Shown: positions 26,001 to 33,695 of the stretch, in pieces | Numbering within the stretch: position 1 is the stretch's first letter | Layout of the letters: each line of letters starts with the position of its first letter | DNA from: Erysipelothrix sp. HDW6C | GTDB lineage: Bacteria > Bacillota_I > Bacilli_A > Erysipelotrichales > Erysipelotrichaceae | Reading direction: 5' to 3' | Length of the DNA stretch: 64,000 nucleotides | NCBI RefSeq assembly: GCF_011299615.1 | Contig: NZ_CP049861.1 | Span: 682,001-746,000, forward strand | The notes under the pieces: generated by a model | What the model saw: the letters and a program-made list of their open reading frames with translations, nothing else | The model's database searches: none | What the model was told of the DNA's origin: nothing | Position numbers and translations under genes: made by a program

Positions 26001-27335
26001 CAGTCCGTCGACAATCACTAGAGGTGCTTGTGTAGGGTTTTTGAAGAGTGCATCAACAAGTGATGTTGCATTTACCAAGTCGGTTGCATTAATTGCAGTT
26101 GATAATTTGTTTACTAAGGCTGCTTTCTTGGTTTCGTCAACACCCGTCAAACCCTGAATCGTTTCTAAGAGCGATTTTGCGATATCGAGATTTTCCGCAG
26201 CGATGAGTCCATTTGAAGTGATGAGTCCATCGACATTTGCAGTCCAATAATCCAACTCTTTCGCAGTTATTTTTCCAAGGAGCTCGGTGTAGACTTTTGG
26301 ATTGCTAGTTTTAATGGCGCGTAGATCTTCTTTTATCGTTAATACATCTGTGATTGGCGTCGTTGTTGTCATTGCAACAATTCGATCATTTAAACTGATG
26401 ATTGGCGTCATCAATGCACGAGCATCAGCGATGCGAATTTGAAGTTCAGGACTTAGACTGGGCTGTACAACGGTACTCGTATCCATATCTTTTATAGCGT
26501 TGTAACTTGTGAGAAGGCTCGTATATGTCTTATCAACAAGATGTGAGTTGGTATCATCATTTTTTAAAACTTCACGAATCAAGAGAACCTTGTCATGATC
26601 AGCCTTTTCGTAAACTACAACGGACTTCAATGTAACTGGAGTGTTGTTTATGGTGGCAGTTTCCGTTAGTGAGTAAGTTCGATTACTGCTGTTTGAATTT
26701 GTACCCTTAAAACGTTCATAAAATGTAACGTCTCCAATGGTATCGTTTTGAACTTTAGACCCGATAATGGGCGGAATTGTGGTAATACCATCAACAGCAA
26801 GGATGAGGGTCACGCCGGACGGATTGTTAACGCGTGCCTCAACAACATAATCCTTATTGTTAACCGTTGATATGGTCTGCTCAAACGTATACTTAGGCTC
26901 AGAAAAAATTGCGGGATTGACTTTCTTTTTTTCAACTGCCAAAGACTCTTCTTGATTCGAAAGTGGTAATGTAGAAGTATAAGTATCAAAACCAACCAAC
27001 GACCCAACAGAGGTAAGGTTCAATTTTGCGCGTCCGTCTAAGGTTCCGTCTATCTTTACACTCACGGGTAAAATGCCAAGAACAAGGGCTGTTTTTATTG
27101 ACCAACCACTAATTGTTGATTCACCATCAGAATATTGAAAACTAGGATTCGTGTTGATGGCACCAGCCACTAGATTATGAACATGAGTAGCGTGAATCTC
27201 TTCATGGGTAGGAGGTGTATCTGCATAGATAAATTGATTGATGGATATGGTGGTTAAGACCATTCCTAATGTGAGCAATACGGCGATCCCTCGTTTACCA
27301 TGGGATTGAAATCTGCGGTTTAGAAAAGATGTCAT
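23016..27335 (-). CDS. Large modular cell-surface protein with about 14 helical repeats
   Basis: A signal peptide (hydrophobic core VLLTLGMVLTTISI, cleavage likely after IYA near residue 38) directs the 1439-residue protein outside. Residues about 40-420 form a non-repeated head. From about 430 to 1350 there are roughly 14 degenerate modules of 55-80 residues. Each opens with (A)LF or (A)FF plus an acidic turn, then V-T-Q-x-x-I-D, then L-x-x-Q-L-x-x-A. This resembles the Cry1Ac domain D-VI-related modules of Bacillota surface proteins. A Pro/Thr-rich stalk and a C-terminal TM with the tail RRRHKDDNV follow. No LPXTG motif is visible; ASPLP precedes the TM. AAGGGGGACC precedes the ATG. Confidence 0.85.
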   Translation of the reverse strand: MTSFLNRRFQSHGKRGIAVLLTLGMVLTTISINQFIYADTPPTHEEIHATHVHNLVAGAINTNPSFQYSDGESTISGWSIKTALVLGILPVSVKIDGTLDGRAKLNLTSVGSLVGFDTYTSTLPLSNQEESLAVEKKKVNPAIFSEPKYTFEQTISTVNNKDYVVEARVNNPSGVTLILAVDGITTIPPIIGSKVQNDTIGDVTFYERFKGTNSNSSNRTYSLTETATINNTPVTLKSVVVYEKADHDKVLLIREVLKNDDTNSHLVDKTYTSLLTSYNAIKDMDTSTVVQPSLSPELQIRIADARALMTPIISLNDRIVAMTTTTPITDVLTIKEDLRAIKTSNPKVYTELLGKITAKELDYWTANVDGLITSNGLIAAENLDIAKSLLETIQGLTGVDETKKAALVNKLSTAINATDLVNATSLVDALFKNPTQAPLVIVDGLSQTAIDTARTAVTQLPAGPAKDALATKVNDAQTQYDAKRAALINDATTKVNALFEADGITIKETLTQTEIAAAQTAVNLLDDSEVKTELQGQIDNAKEQLVQQTTLANLLGIVQDLFDSGDAINNNSYKLKNVTTARTALVQAQTELATLSASSGTARYQTIDALIKRGNDIITIEDALTTLNTAFDFTTFDTALDTLNGMKEAGHAETVNLAAMRTRLYETLTAHATTLNTDVFAYFTDTNYDDITPDLTQTKLDALKSRFADFADYQSLISPTLYTKIADTLATLQNFLDKQTLVSAFFTDATMATVKEPISESSLTSAIQTITAMDEGAMKDRLLDKLAEVSQRNTEIKDDDTMTDLSNQIKALYTDSSLTALKDTSTALSIDAIQTLIDGVTNDANKASLQTSLNHAKKLLIERTLTQEVDALFEDGVIKASVSEAALDTLLAKVSENTVINTTLKTALIDRIMGAKAQYFNIYFTNAVDAFFTDESHLAIKLPLTQAEIDALIEAIGDNEHLLTVDKETLLNNLSTATRLLTEHNLKIDVAALFDDGILVDSVTSQTLQSLDARIQLLEDGPIKTALVSQLNDARQQFTTRDIRTAIEGLFTEDNELETHVTQTTIDALQTRVENATVLSDPDRSAFIAELTRAEQLLTNRILTGDIAALFENDALKPRVTLLEINELSDRVNNLPNGNIKDLLLEQVRNAKQQYLTNQMQSDINNLYSGGALKPGVTQGYIDTLMQRLNDISDPTTRSSFQQQLDSAKAKLEQRFYNDAIKQLETQRDALFANSKKDDIAKGLTEAQINALRNDVKLLSDSPNKSALLNSLDTLSAMVTARDRANGLFTAQNTLRSDVTQSHIDAVKELIGLIPNGTLRNTLNTEIDRAQTQLNQRTNPKTPQPGTTPKPIGTLTPNTKPDTAPEKETITTPEKPDAVPVTTTKGETPPQTNAPSPFTLTIENISASPLPIALGVGGLAAFTGLLFFIVRRRHKDDNV

Positions 27336-27403
27336 TGATGGTCCCCCTTTGATCGTAATGACAGTGTGATTCTTTGGTGCAGTATATTCAATAAGTTATT
27401 CCT

Positions 27404-27433
27404 ATTATATGGACAACTTCTTCAGTGCGGCAA
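27404..27433 (-). promoter_or_regulatory. Promoter of the large surface-protein gene
   Basis: On the minus strand, TTGCCG (27433-27428) and TATAAT (27409-27404) are separated by 18 bases. This predicts a leader of about 60 bases. Confidence 0.6.
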
Positions 27434-27471
27434 ACAGTATACAATTTCTTCACCAAAGTTCCCAAAACATT

Positions 27472-27493
27472 AAAAAAGACGATTTCTCGTCTT
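27472..27493 (-). terminator. Terminator after nrdG
   Basis: On the minus strand, AAGACGA / TCGTCTT with a four-base loop is followed by TTTTTT. Confidence 0.85.
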
Positions 27494-27495
27494 CG

Positions 27496-28041
27496 TTAGA
27501 TAAAAATGTCTTCATCACGATCGTTATCGCCTTCATCTGGATCAACATAGACTGATGATACAACAACATTTCCTGATGCAAGGGATGCAGGGACATCAAT
27601 GATTCTTTGGTTTGATGAGCCGCGAAATAATGCGGACATGCTTTTTTTACGAATCATGAAGCGTCCATCAATTACGATATCAAGTAACCCAAGTAATTTT
27701 TGAACATAGGGGTCATGATGGCGAATGAGTGCTTCATATTTAAATCCTGTATAGGACCAAAGGTTATAACCTTGCTCTTTGAGTGCTTTCGCAATATGAT
27801 AGAGTGCTTCTGCTTGAACAAAGGGCTCACCACCTGAAAATGTAACCTTCTTTAAGTCAGCGTCCAATACTTTTTCAATAACTTCATCAACGCCGATTTC
27901 CGTACCACCTTCAAAAGGAATGGATTTTTGATTGTGACACCCTGGGCAATTGTGTGGGCACCCTTGGGTAAATATTACCGTGCGGATGCCTTCGCCATCG
28001 ACGATTGAATCAGATATAAATGATGAAAGTCTTATTTTCAT
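27496..28041 (-). CDS. nrdG: Anaerobic ribonucleotide reductase activating protein
   Basis: This radical-SAM activase (181 residues) installs the glycyl radical on NrdD. The iron-sulfur motif CPHNCPGCHNQ (CxxxCxxC) follows DGEGIRTVIFTQG. FSGGEPFVQ is the SAM-binding GGE motif. Its ATG overlaps the nrdD stop, giving the standard nrdDG operon. Confidence 0.96.
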   Translation of the reverse strand: MKIRLSSFISDSIVDGEGIRTVIFTQGCPHNCPGCHNQKSIPFEGGTEIGVDEVIEKVLDADLKKVTFSGGEPFVQAEALYHIAKALKEQGYNLWSYTGFKYEALIRHHDPYVQKLLGLLDIVIDGRFMIRKKSMSALFRGSSNQRIIDVPASLASGNVVVSSVYVDPDEGDNDRDEDIFI

Positions 28042-30368
28042 AAGAGATTGTGTTTAACGCGGTCGTTCTCTTCGGAACGTTTCGCATCATTGAAGCGGTC
28101 GAGTGTACCAACGAGGTAACCAGTAATGCGGCGAATGCGTTCGAAACCGTAGTCACCATCTGTTTCAAGACGGCCACAGCTTGGACACTCATCGTTGATA
28201 ATTCCGGTATAACCACAGTCTGGATCACGGTCAACGGGATGGTTAACAGCTCCGTATCCAATTTGAGCATCGTGCATGAGACGGACTACTTCTTCGAATG
28301 CTTCAAGATTTTGTGTCGTGTCTCCATCCAATTCAACATAGGTGATGTGCCCACCATTTGTCATTGCATGATATGGTGCTTCTAGGCGCAGTTTATCAGC
28401 GATTGAAATATCATAGTAAACAGGAACATGGAATGAGTTTGTGTAGTAATCGCGGTTGGTAATGCCTTCGATGTTTCCAAAGATTGAGCGATCAATTCCC
28501 ACAAAACGTCCGGCAAGACCTTCCGCAGGTGTTGCGATTAGTGAGAAGTTCATCTTTGTTTCTTGTGCATAAGCATCGGCTTTGTCGCGCATGTATTGCA
28601 CAATCTCAAGACCGAGTTTTTGCGATGCATCGCTTTCGCCGTGATGCTTACCGGTTAATGCCTTAAGACATTCGGCAAGACCGATAAATCCAAATGCAAG
28701 CGTTCCATGTTTGTAAACCTTGTGTAAATTATCTTTAGGTTTGAGTGATTTAGAATTCTTCCAGACACCTTGACCCAGTAGGAACTTAAAATTTGCTGTT
28801 GATTTACTGCATTGGATACGGTAACGTTCCAACATTTGCTCTTTCATGAGTTCAAGCAAGTGATCCAGTTCTTCGTAGAACGCAACCATATCTGCTTTTT
28901 CATTGTTGAGAATTCCGTGTTTGATACCCAATCGTACCAAGTTGAGAGAAGTGAAACTCAAGTTTCCACGCCCGACAACGGTTTGATCTTCAGGATCGTT
29001 GATATCACTCATAACCCGTGTACGACAGCCCATGTAAGCAACTTCGCTCGCATAGTTACCTTCACGATAGTATTCCTTATTAAATGGGGAATCAATGAAC
29101 GAGAAGTTTGGGAACAATCGTTTGGCTGACACTTTAATTGAGAGTTTAAACAAGTCATAGTTCACATCTTCTGGGAAATAGTTGACACCTTCTTTAACCT
29201 TGAAAATTGAGATTGGGAAAATCGGTGTTTCACCTTTTCCGAGTCCTTTATCTAAGGCTTTTAGGTAGTTTTCAACAACCATACGTCCCTCAGGAGAAAT
29301 GTCAGTTCCAAAGTTGATTGAACTGAAAGGAACTTGTGCCCCTGCACGTGAATGCATTGTATTCAAGTTATGGATAAATGCTTCCATAGCTTGGAATGTG
29401 ATGCGGTCTGTGACACGAACTGCTTTATCGTAGGCTTTATCAATGATACGAAGCGCTTGTGGATTGTCATTTACAAATTTTGCAAATTCTTTTGTATCGA
29501 TTGTTAGTGAATCAAGATTATCGACATGCTTAATAATCCCTTTCATATCAGAAGTATCCAAGAGTTCGGATATTTCAAGGAAATCATAGATACGTTGTTT
29601 CAATTGCTTTTTAAAAGTAAGCAAAACTCCCGGAGCCATGTAGTAATCAAATGCAGGAATACTTTGACCGCCGTGTTGATCGTTTTGGTTTGATTGGATT
29701 GCAATCGCAGCCAATGCTGTATAAGACATGATGTCTTTTGGTTTGCGCAAGTGGCCATGACCCGTTGAGAAACCATTCTCAAACAATTGCTCTAAGTTAA
29801 TTTGATTGCACGTTGTTGTACCCATTGGTAAGAAATCCATATCGTGAATATGGATTTGACCGGAGTCATGCGCTTCATAATAGTCTTGATCCATTTGGTA
29901 TGCTTTGGCAAATTCTTTTGAAATGGTCGAACCAAATTGCAGCATCATACCCATTGGGCTGTTACCATCAACGTTCGCATTTTCACGTTTATCATCATTA
30001 TCGATTGCTTCTTTTTGATTCAACTTCTCGATTGCTTTTAAGAATTTATGTTGCTTCGAAATGAATATCTTACGGGACTCATTGCGTCGATTACGGTAGG
30101 ATGCAAAGGATTCATAAACATCCGTAAAGTTTTGACGTAGAAGTTCACGTTCTATAAGATCTTGAATGTGTTCGATTGAAATAAAGTCCTCGCGTTTTGC
30201 GATTTCTTCAATTTGTGCCAAGACAGCACTATAAACATGATTCACATCGTCTGAAGTGTATTTATCAGACTCTAAGGAATCAAAGCCCTTTTTAACTGCT
30301 ACGGCTATTTTTTCACCATTAAATTTGGATTTTTGATTATCTCTTTTTAAGATTGTAATTGTATCCAT
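28038..30368 (-). CDS. nrdD: Anaerobic ribonucleoside-triphosphate reductase
   Basis: The 776-residue enzyme reduces ribonucleoside triphosphates without oxygen. The N-terminal ATP-cone (ITILKRDNQKSKFNGEKI) is an allosteric domain. The C-terminus has the zinc-binding cysteines (CGYTG and CPSCG) and the glycyl-radical site in RRITGYLVG. The ATG at 30368 is preferred over an upstream in-frame ATG, because AAGGGGGC lies 11 bases before it and the promoter lies between the two. With nrdG it gives the organism anaerobic DNA-precursor synthesis. Confidence 0.95.
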   Translation of the reverse strand: MDTITILKRDNQKSKFNGEKIAVAVKKGFDSLESDKYTSDDVNHVYSAVLAQIEEIAKREDFISIEHIQDLIERELLRQNFTDVYESFASYRNRRNESRKIFISKQHKFLKAIEKLNQKEAIDNDDKRENANVDGNSPMGMMLQFGSTISKEFAKAYQMDQDYYEAHDSGQIHIHDMDFLPMGTTTCNQINLEQLFENGFSTGHGHLRKPKDIMSYTALAAIAIQSNQNDQHGGQSIPAFDYYMAPGVLLTFKKQLKQRIYDFLEISELLDTSDMKGIIKHVDNLDSLTIDTKEFAKFVNDNPQALRIIDKAYDKAVRVTDRITFQAMEAFIHNLNTMHSRAGAQVPFSSINFGTDISPEGRMVVENYLKALDKGLGKGETPIFPISIFKVKEGVNYFPEDVNYDLFKLSIKVSAKRLFPNFSFIDSPFNKEYYREGNYASEVAYMGCRTRVMSDINDPEDQTVVGRGNLSFTSLNLVRLGIKHGILNNEKADMVAFYEELDHLLELMKEQMLERYRIQCSKSTANFKFLLGQGVWKNSKSLKPKDNLHKVYKHGTLAFGFIGLAECLKALTGKHHGESDASQKLGLEIVQYMRDKADAYAQETKMNFSLIATPAEGLAGRFVGIDRSIFGNIEGITNRDYYTNSFHVPVYYDISIADKLRLEAPYHAMTNGGHITYVELDGDTTQNLEAFEEVVRLMHDAQIGYGAVNHPVDRDPDCGYTGIINDECPSCGRLETDGDYGFERIRRITGYLVGTLDRFNDAKRSEENDRVKHNLL

Positions 30369-30382
30369 TATTGACAAACGCC

Positions 30383-30446
30383 CCCTTGTTTTTCTGTACA
30401 GGACTATCATAATTAATTTTTTTGGAAATGCCAAAGAAAACAAGGG
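30383..30446 (-). promoter_or_regulatory. nrdDG promoter bracketed by a 10-base inverted repeat
   Basis: On the minus strand, TTGGCA (30434-30429) and TATGAT (30411-30406) have 17-base spacing. CCCTTGTTTT (30446-30437) just upstream is the exact complement of AAAACAAGGG (30392-30383). The latter overlaps the nrdD ribosome site. A transcript starting farther upstream could fold and mask that site. Confidence 0.55.
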
Positions 30447-30547
30447 TGTTTTTCATTAGTACAGCACTTCACAAACTATAAGGTTAAATATATAACGATA
30501 AACATTAAACATAAAATATGTTATACTGAAATCAAAGGGGTGGAAAT

Positions 30548-30754
30548 ATGATAATTGTAAGATTGGATCGGGTTATGGCGGATCGAAAAATGACATTGCG
30601 TGAACTCTCGGAACGTACGGGTATTTCGGAGGTAAACCTCTCAAAACTCAAGAACTCACGTGTAAAGGCGGTTCGCTTTTCGACTCTCAATGCGATATGT
30701 ACAGAATTAAAGTGCCAGCCGCGCGATATCTTTGAATTTGTATACGATATTTAA
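30548..30754 (+). CDS. Small Cro/CI-type regulator (YozG-like)
   Basis: The 68-residue protein is a single helix-turn-helix domain (LRELSERTGISEVNLSKLK) with the family ending CQPRDIFEF. An extended -10 (TGTTATACT, 30519-30527) and an AAAGGGGTGG ribosome site precede it. It is divergent from nrdDG; a role in regulating nrdDG is possible but not shown. Confidence 0.85.
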   Translation: MIIVRLDRVMADRKMTLRELSERTGISEVNLSKLKNSRVKAVRFSTLNAICTELKCQPRDIFEFVYDI

Positions 30755-30762
30755 CATGAAAA

Positions 30763-30781
30763 AACCCTGAAATACAGGGTT
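30763..30781. terminator. Terminator between convergent small genes
   Basis: AACCCTG / CAGGGTT has a five-base loop. The run of A on its left reads as T6 on the minus strand, so it works best for the 53-residue gene. Confidence 0.75.
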
Positions 30782-30811
30782 CAAAATGTCATCGTGAATG
30801 AGACTGGTAGA

Positions 30812-30973
30812 TTATTTGCCAGTTTTCTTTTTAAGTAGTTGCGCCTTCAAGGCGTTTTTATTTGAATTATTGAAGAATCCTGAGGATGTATCCTGCTGTG
30901 AATCCTTGTTTTTTAATTTGTTACTTTTGGTATTATTAAAACTTACCTGTTTTTTATTGTTATTTGCTTTCAT
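30812..30973 (-). CDS. Small basic protein of 53 residues, function unknown
   Basis: Start ATG at 30973 lies 6 bases after a perfect GGAGG. The frame encodes MKANNNKKQVSFNN and ends with LLKKKTGK. The composition is dominated by Lys, Asn, Ser and Gln, so it is hydrophilic and likely disordered. A promoter (TTGCGC, 17 bases, TATAAT; 31117-31089 minus) and a terminator with T6 bracket it. No family is recognised. An opposing 111-residue frame on the plus strand lacks such signals. Confidence 0.7.
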   Translation of the reverse strand: MKANNNKKQVSFNNTKSNKLKNKDSQQDTSSGFFNNSNKNALKAQLLKKKTGK

Positions 30974-31088
30974 AAGAAACCTCCGTTTGTTTCAAGACAA
31001 AAATCATTCCAATCATGTGTTAGTTTTGATGAACATTTTGATAGGTTTGATTAAATGTACATGGACCGGTCCTCGTTTCTATAGTTTT

Positions 31089-31117
31089 ATTATAAAGGCT
31101 ATGGGGAGTATGCGCAA
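31089..31117 (-). promoter_or_regulatory. Promoter of the 53-residue protein gene
   Basis: On the minus strand, TTGCGC (31117-31112) and TATAAT (31094-31089) are 17 bases apart. The leader is about 108 bases and includes the palindrome GGACCGGTCC. Confidence 0.6.
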
Positions 31118-31120
31118 GAA

Positions 31121-31945
31121 TTACTCTTTATGATTGTTGCGAAAGTTAAGAAACGCGAGCTCCCAATCGGTATTGAAGTGATCGGACTCGGATGTTTTAT
31201 TGGGATGGATTTCACGAAAGTATTTTAGGAATGGTAGAACAACATTACCGCCGTCACGTACGGATTCAAGAATAAGTTCGGACCAAATAGGATTTATTGT
31301 ATAATACTCCGACAGTCGGAAGTCCTCTTCGTAGCGAGGAAAGATTAACGAAGACTCAAATGTGCGAACATCCAAATGATTCGTAGCCAAATCAAGAATT
31401 GCATAATTAAATACAGGTGTGTCGAGCGGGATTCCAAGTGTTCCAGGATTGATAAATCGTTTCCCATGCAACATAACATCTTCGACCCGATGCGTATGAC
31501 CGTATAAACAAATGTCAAACTCGTAATGCTCAATAAGGCGCTCGTAAACGCGGTGTTGTGTTTTTTCATCAAGAAGTTCTGCAAATTGGTCGCCGTGGAC
31601 AATCAAAAAACGTGTATTTGCGATAGTTACCTTGCGAATATCCAATAACCCACTCAAGTATTCAACACTTGCGCTGTTGAGCGATTGTTGTGATGTATGC
31701 ATGGGTTTTTGATTGTTGTAATTAAAATCAAAGTCATTGTGCAAGAGTGCACGATCACGATTGCCAAGAATTGCAAGGTCAGCGTGTTCAGCAACAAGAC
31801 GAACAACTTCATTATCCGAGAAGCCATCCGTAACATAGTCACCGAGAAAAATGTAATAGTCGACACCCATTGCCTTGGCATCGGTGAGTGCAAGTTGTAA
31901 AGCAGGCAGGGTAGAGTGAATATCACTCATCAAAGCAAGTTTCAT
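31121..31945 (-). CDS. YfcE/MJ0936-type metallophosphoesterase
   Basis: This cytoplasmic calcineurin-fold phosphoesterase has 274 residues. The motifs are MSDIHSTLPAL (metal Asp and His), FLGDYVTDGFSDNE, LGNRDRAL, LIVHGDQF and CLYGHTHR, followed by NPGTLGIP. There is no signal peptide. The ATG at 31945 has an AGGTGGAG site. A C-terminal extension of about 70 residues follows the core. The substrate is unknown. Confidence 0.87.
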   Translation of the reverse strand: MKLALMSDIHSTLPALQLALTDAKAMGVDYYIFLGDYVTDGFSDNEVVRLVAEHADLAILGNRDRALLHNDFDFNYNNQKPMHTSQQSLNSASVEYLSGLLDIRKVTIANTRFLIVHGDQFAELLDEKTQHRVYERLIEHYEFDICLYGHTHRVEDVMLHGKRFINPGTLGIPLDTPVFNYAILDLATNHLDVRTFESSLIFPRYEEDFRLSEYYTINPIWSELILESVRDGGNVVLPFLKYFREIHPNKTSESDHFNTDWELAFLNFRNNHKE

Positions 31946-31990
31946 AAGAATCTCCACCTTTCTTGAATTATCATAGCATTATTGTCATAT

Positions 31991-32042
31991 GTTTTTTGTG
32001 AAGATAACTTTCACAAAAAAGATGTCTGCAAAAGACATCTTT
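31991..32042 (-). terminator. Two stacked hairpins after the 120-residue protein gene
   Basis: On the minus strand, AAGATGTC / GACATCTT is followed by TTTT. Then comes TTTTTTGTGAA / TTCACAAAAAA. The first is a good intrinsic terminator. The second may back it up. Confidence 0.75.
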
Positions 32043-32047
32043 AAAAC

Positions 32048-32410
32048 TTAACCATCGATAGATACAAGTTGAATCTGGTCCAGTTGCATACCAAACTCAA
32101 CATCAATAATATGAATATCATCGAATGTATGATTTAAATAAGAAATGACACCCCACCCTTCACCTAGGATCCGAAAGGATGGTTCGCACAACTTCTTGGT
32201 AACATCCTCTTTACTGTGTTCGCCAAAACAAGCGAACAAGCTTCCTTCATCAATCAAATACTGAACAATAGCGTCGAGTGCTGTTGGATATGTTTTGATT
32301 AGCGTTTTTGTTTGTTCTAATAAGGCTTCAGAAAAAATTCTATAATTGATTGTCACTGAGAATGTCTCCATAATGTATTCGATATCATCGTCTAAGTAAT
32401 TGTTTTGCAT
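32048..32410 (-). CDS. Hypothetical 120-residue cytoplasmic protein
   Basis: The acidic, soluble-looking protein has no signal or TM. A predicted alpha region (about residues 25-80) is followed by beta-type sequence ending LDQIQLVSIDG. I do not recognise a family. It has an isolated position, a GAGGATAA ribosome site and a strong terminator. Confidence 0.6.
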   Translation of the reverse strand: MQNNYLDDDIEYIMETFSVTINYRIFSEALLEQTKTLIKTYPTALDAIVQYLIDEGSLFACFGEHSKEDVTKKLCEPSFRILGEGWGVISYLNHTFDDIHIIDVEFGMQLDQIQLVSIDG

Positions 32411-32609
32411 GCTTTATCCTCGCTATCTTGGGTAAAATTATAGCGCAATCGGTTTGAAAAGCAAGAAAACATGCGCGAGCAGTCGCTGAGCGTGCGCGAG
32501 AAGTAAAAATAAAGGGGAAATATACCCTTTAATCGAGAACATAATGGTTCACAAAATATGAATGTGGTATATTTATAATAAGACATATAATGGTAGAAAA
32601 GAGGCTATT

Positions 32610-33329
32610 ATGAATTCACCTTCACTATTCATTGCCTTTGTGGCACTCAATCTTTTTGCGTATATTACGATACGCTTGCGTCCAATTATCTTTAAAGTAA
32701 AACTGTTTAAACCCATGATTTGGAATTTTAAATTATCGTTGTTACCCATTGTGATATTACTGGGGACAGATGTCCTTGCAATTATTATCTCCGTAATCTC
32801 AGCTTACACAGATATTATCGTGCTTCGTTATTTGGCGATTCTCATCTTTGCGCTCGGGATGGTCCTGTGGTTTATCATGTTACCCAACTCAGGATACCTA
32901 ATAACAGAGCTCAACTTAACGCACCGCAATGAGGACAGTCATGAAGTTCCAATTTGGTATGATATCGTTTCTGTACTTTCATTTGCCCTTTCAGGAATCG
33001 TAAATACATTGATAAGCATTGTTATTTTGCAAATTACATTCTTAGTGGGCGTTGATCCTGAACAGTTAACCCGTTCGGACTTTGTGTCATTTATCGTTAC
33101 TGCGATAATCATCAATCTCTTTGTTGCGATTGGTGTGTATTTTGGACGACAAATACGATTCAATTCATGGGATCTTCTCCATCCAAAGTCATTTTTCAAG
33201 AAGCTAAAGGCGCATTTCTCCAACCCACACGTATTCAAAGAATTTCTTCTATTTATCGTCATGCATACGACATTCTTTATGATTATGTATTACGCTCTCG
33301 GAATACCGTATATGTTTAAAATGACATAA
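32610..33329 (+). CDS. DUF1361-family multi-TM protein
   Basis: This protein of 239 residues has about six TM helices. The LWFIMLPNSGYLITELNLTHR segment followed by WYDIVSVLSFALSG is typical of DUF1361 membrane proteins. The ATG at 32610 has a GAGG site. TATAAT boxes occur at 32574-32579 and 32586-32591, without clear -35 partners. The function is unknown. Confidence 0.75.
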   Translation: MNSPSLFIAFVALNLFAYITIRLRPIIFKVKLFKPMIWNFKLSLLPIVILLGTDVLAIIISVISAYTDIIVLRYLAILIFALGMVLWFIMLPNSGYLITELNLTHRNEDSHEVPIWYDIVSVLSFALSGIVNTLISIVILQITFLVGVDPEQLTRSDFVSFIVTAIIINLFVAIGVYFGRQIRFNSWDLLHPKSFFKKLKAHFSNPHVFKEFLLFIVMHTTFFMIMYYALGIPYMFKMT

Positions 33330-33354
33330 ATAAATGGGGCTTTGAGGGAATAGA

Positions 33355-33383
33355 TTGTATTATTGCAGAATTTTTGATAAAAT
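33355..33383 (+). promoter_or_regulatory. Promoter of secG
   Basis: TTGTAT (33355-33360) and TAAAAT (33378-33383) have 17-base spacing, with an extended TGA before the -10. Confidence 0.6.
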
Positions 33384-33423
33384 AGGTGAGTATATTATCT
33401 ATAAAAGAAAAGGTGTGACACAT

Positions 33424-33657
33424 ATGGCAGGGCTATTTAAAGTATTATTATTAATTACATCAGCGGTACTCATCATTCTATCTCTATTACAAAGTGGAAA
33501 AACAGAAGGTTTCACAGGTGCATTTTCAGGAAGTAAAGGTTTAGACTTATTCTCGAACGCAAAAGAGCGTGGCGCAGAAAAGGTTCTTTCAAACGCTACT
33601 TTAGTTACTGGAATTCTATTCATTGTATTTGTTGTAGCCACACTGATGAATCAATAG
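33424..33657 (+). CDS. secG: Preprotein translocase subunit SecG
   Basis: This 77-residue Sec translocon subunit has two TM helices (about 4-22 and 56-75). The family loop includes LLQSGKTEGFTGAFSG and the conserved Gly/Ser-rich turn. The ATG at 33424 follows AAAAGGTGTGACACAT. The secG-rnr-smpB order is standard in Bacillota. Confidence 0.95.
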   Translation: MAGLFKVLLLITSAVLIILSLLQSGKTEGFTGAFSGSKGLDLFSNAKERGAEKVLSNATLVTGILFIVFVVATLMNQ

Positions 33658-33659
33658 GA

Positions 33660-33681
33660 ACCGCGCAAAGCGGTTTTTATT
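33660..33681 (+). terminator. Terminator or attenuator between secG and rnr
   Basis: ACCGC / GCGGT with a short loop is followed by TTTTATTTT. Partial read-through would supply rnr. Confidence 0.7.
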
Positions 33682-33695
33682 TTACAAAGACAACT

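Noticed and set aside
23050..26157. Several plus-strand frames of 70-117 residues inside the large surface-protein gene
   Set aside because: All are antisense to repeated modules, recur with the repeats and lack start signals.
30798..31133. Plus-strand frame of 111 residues, hydrophobic and Cys/Phe/Leu-rich
   Set aside because: It overlaps the well-signalled 53-residue minus-strand gene and its promoter, and has no ribosome site. Its composition is what an antisense of a Lys/Asn-rich gene gives.
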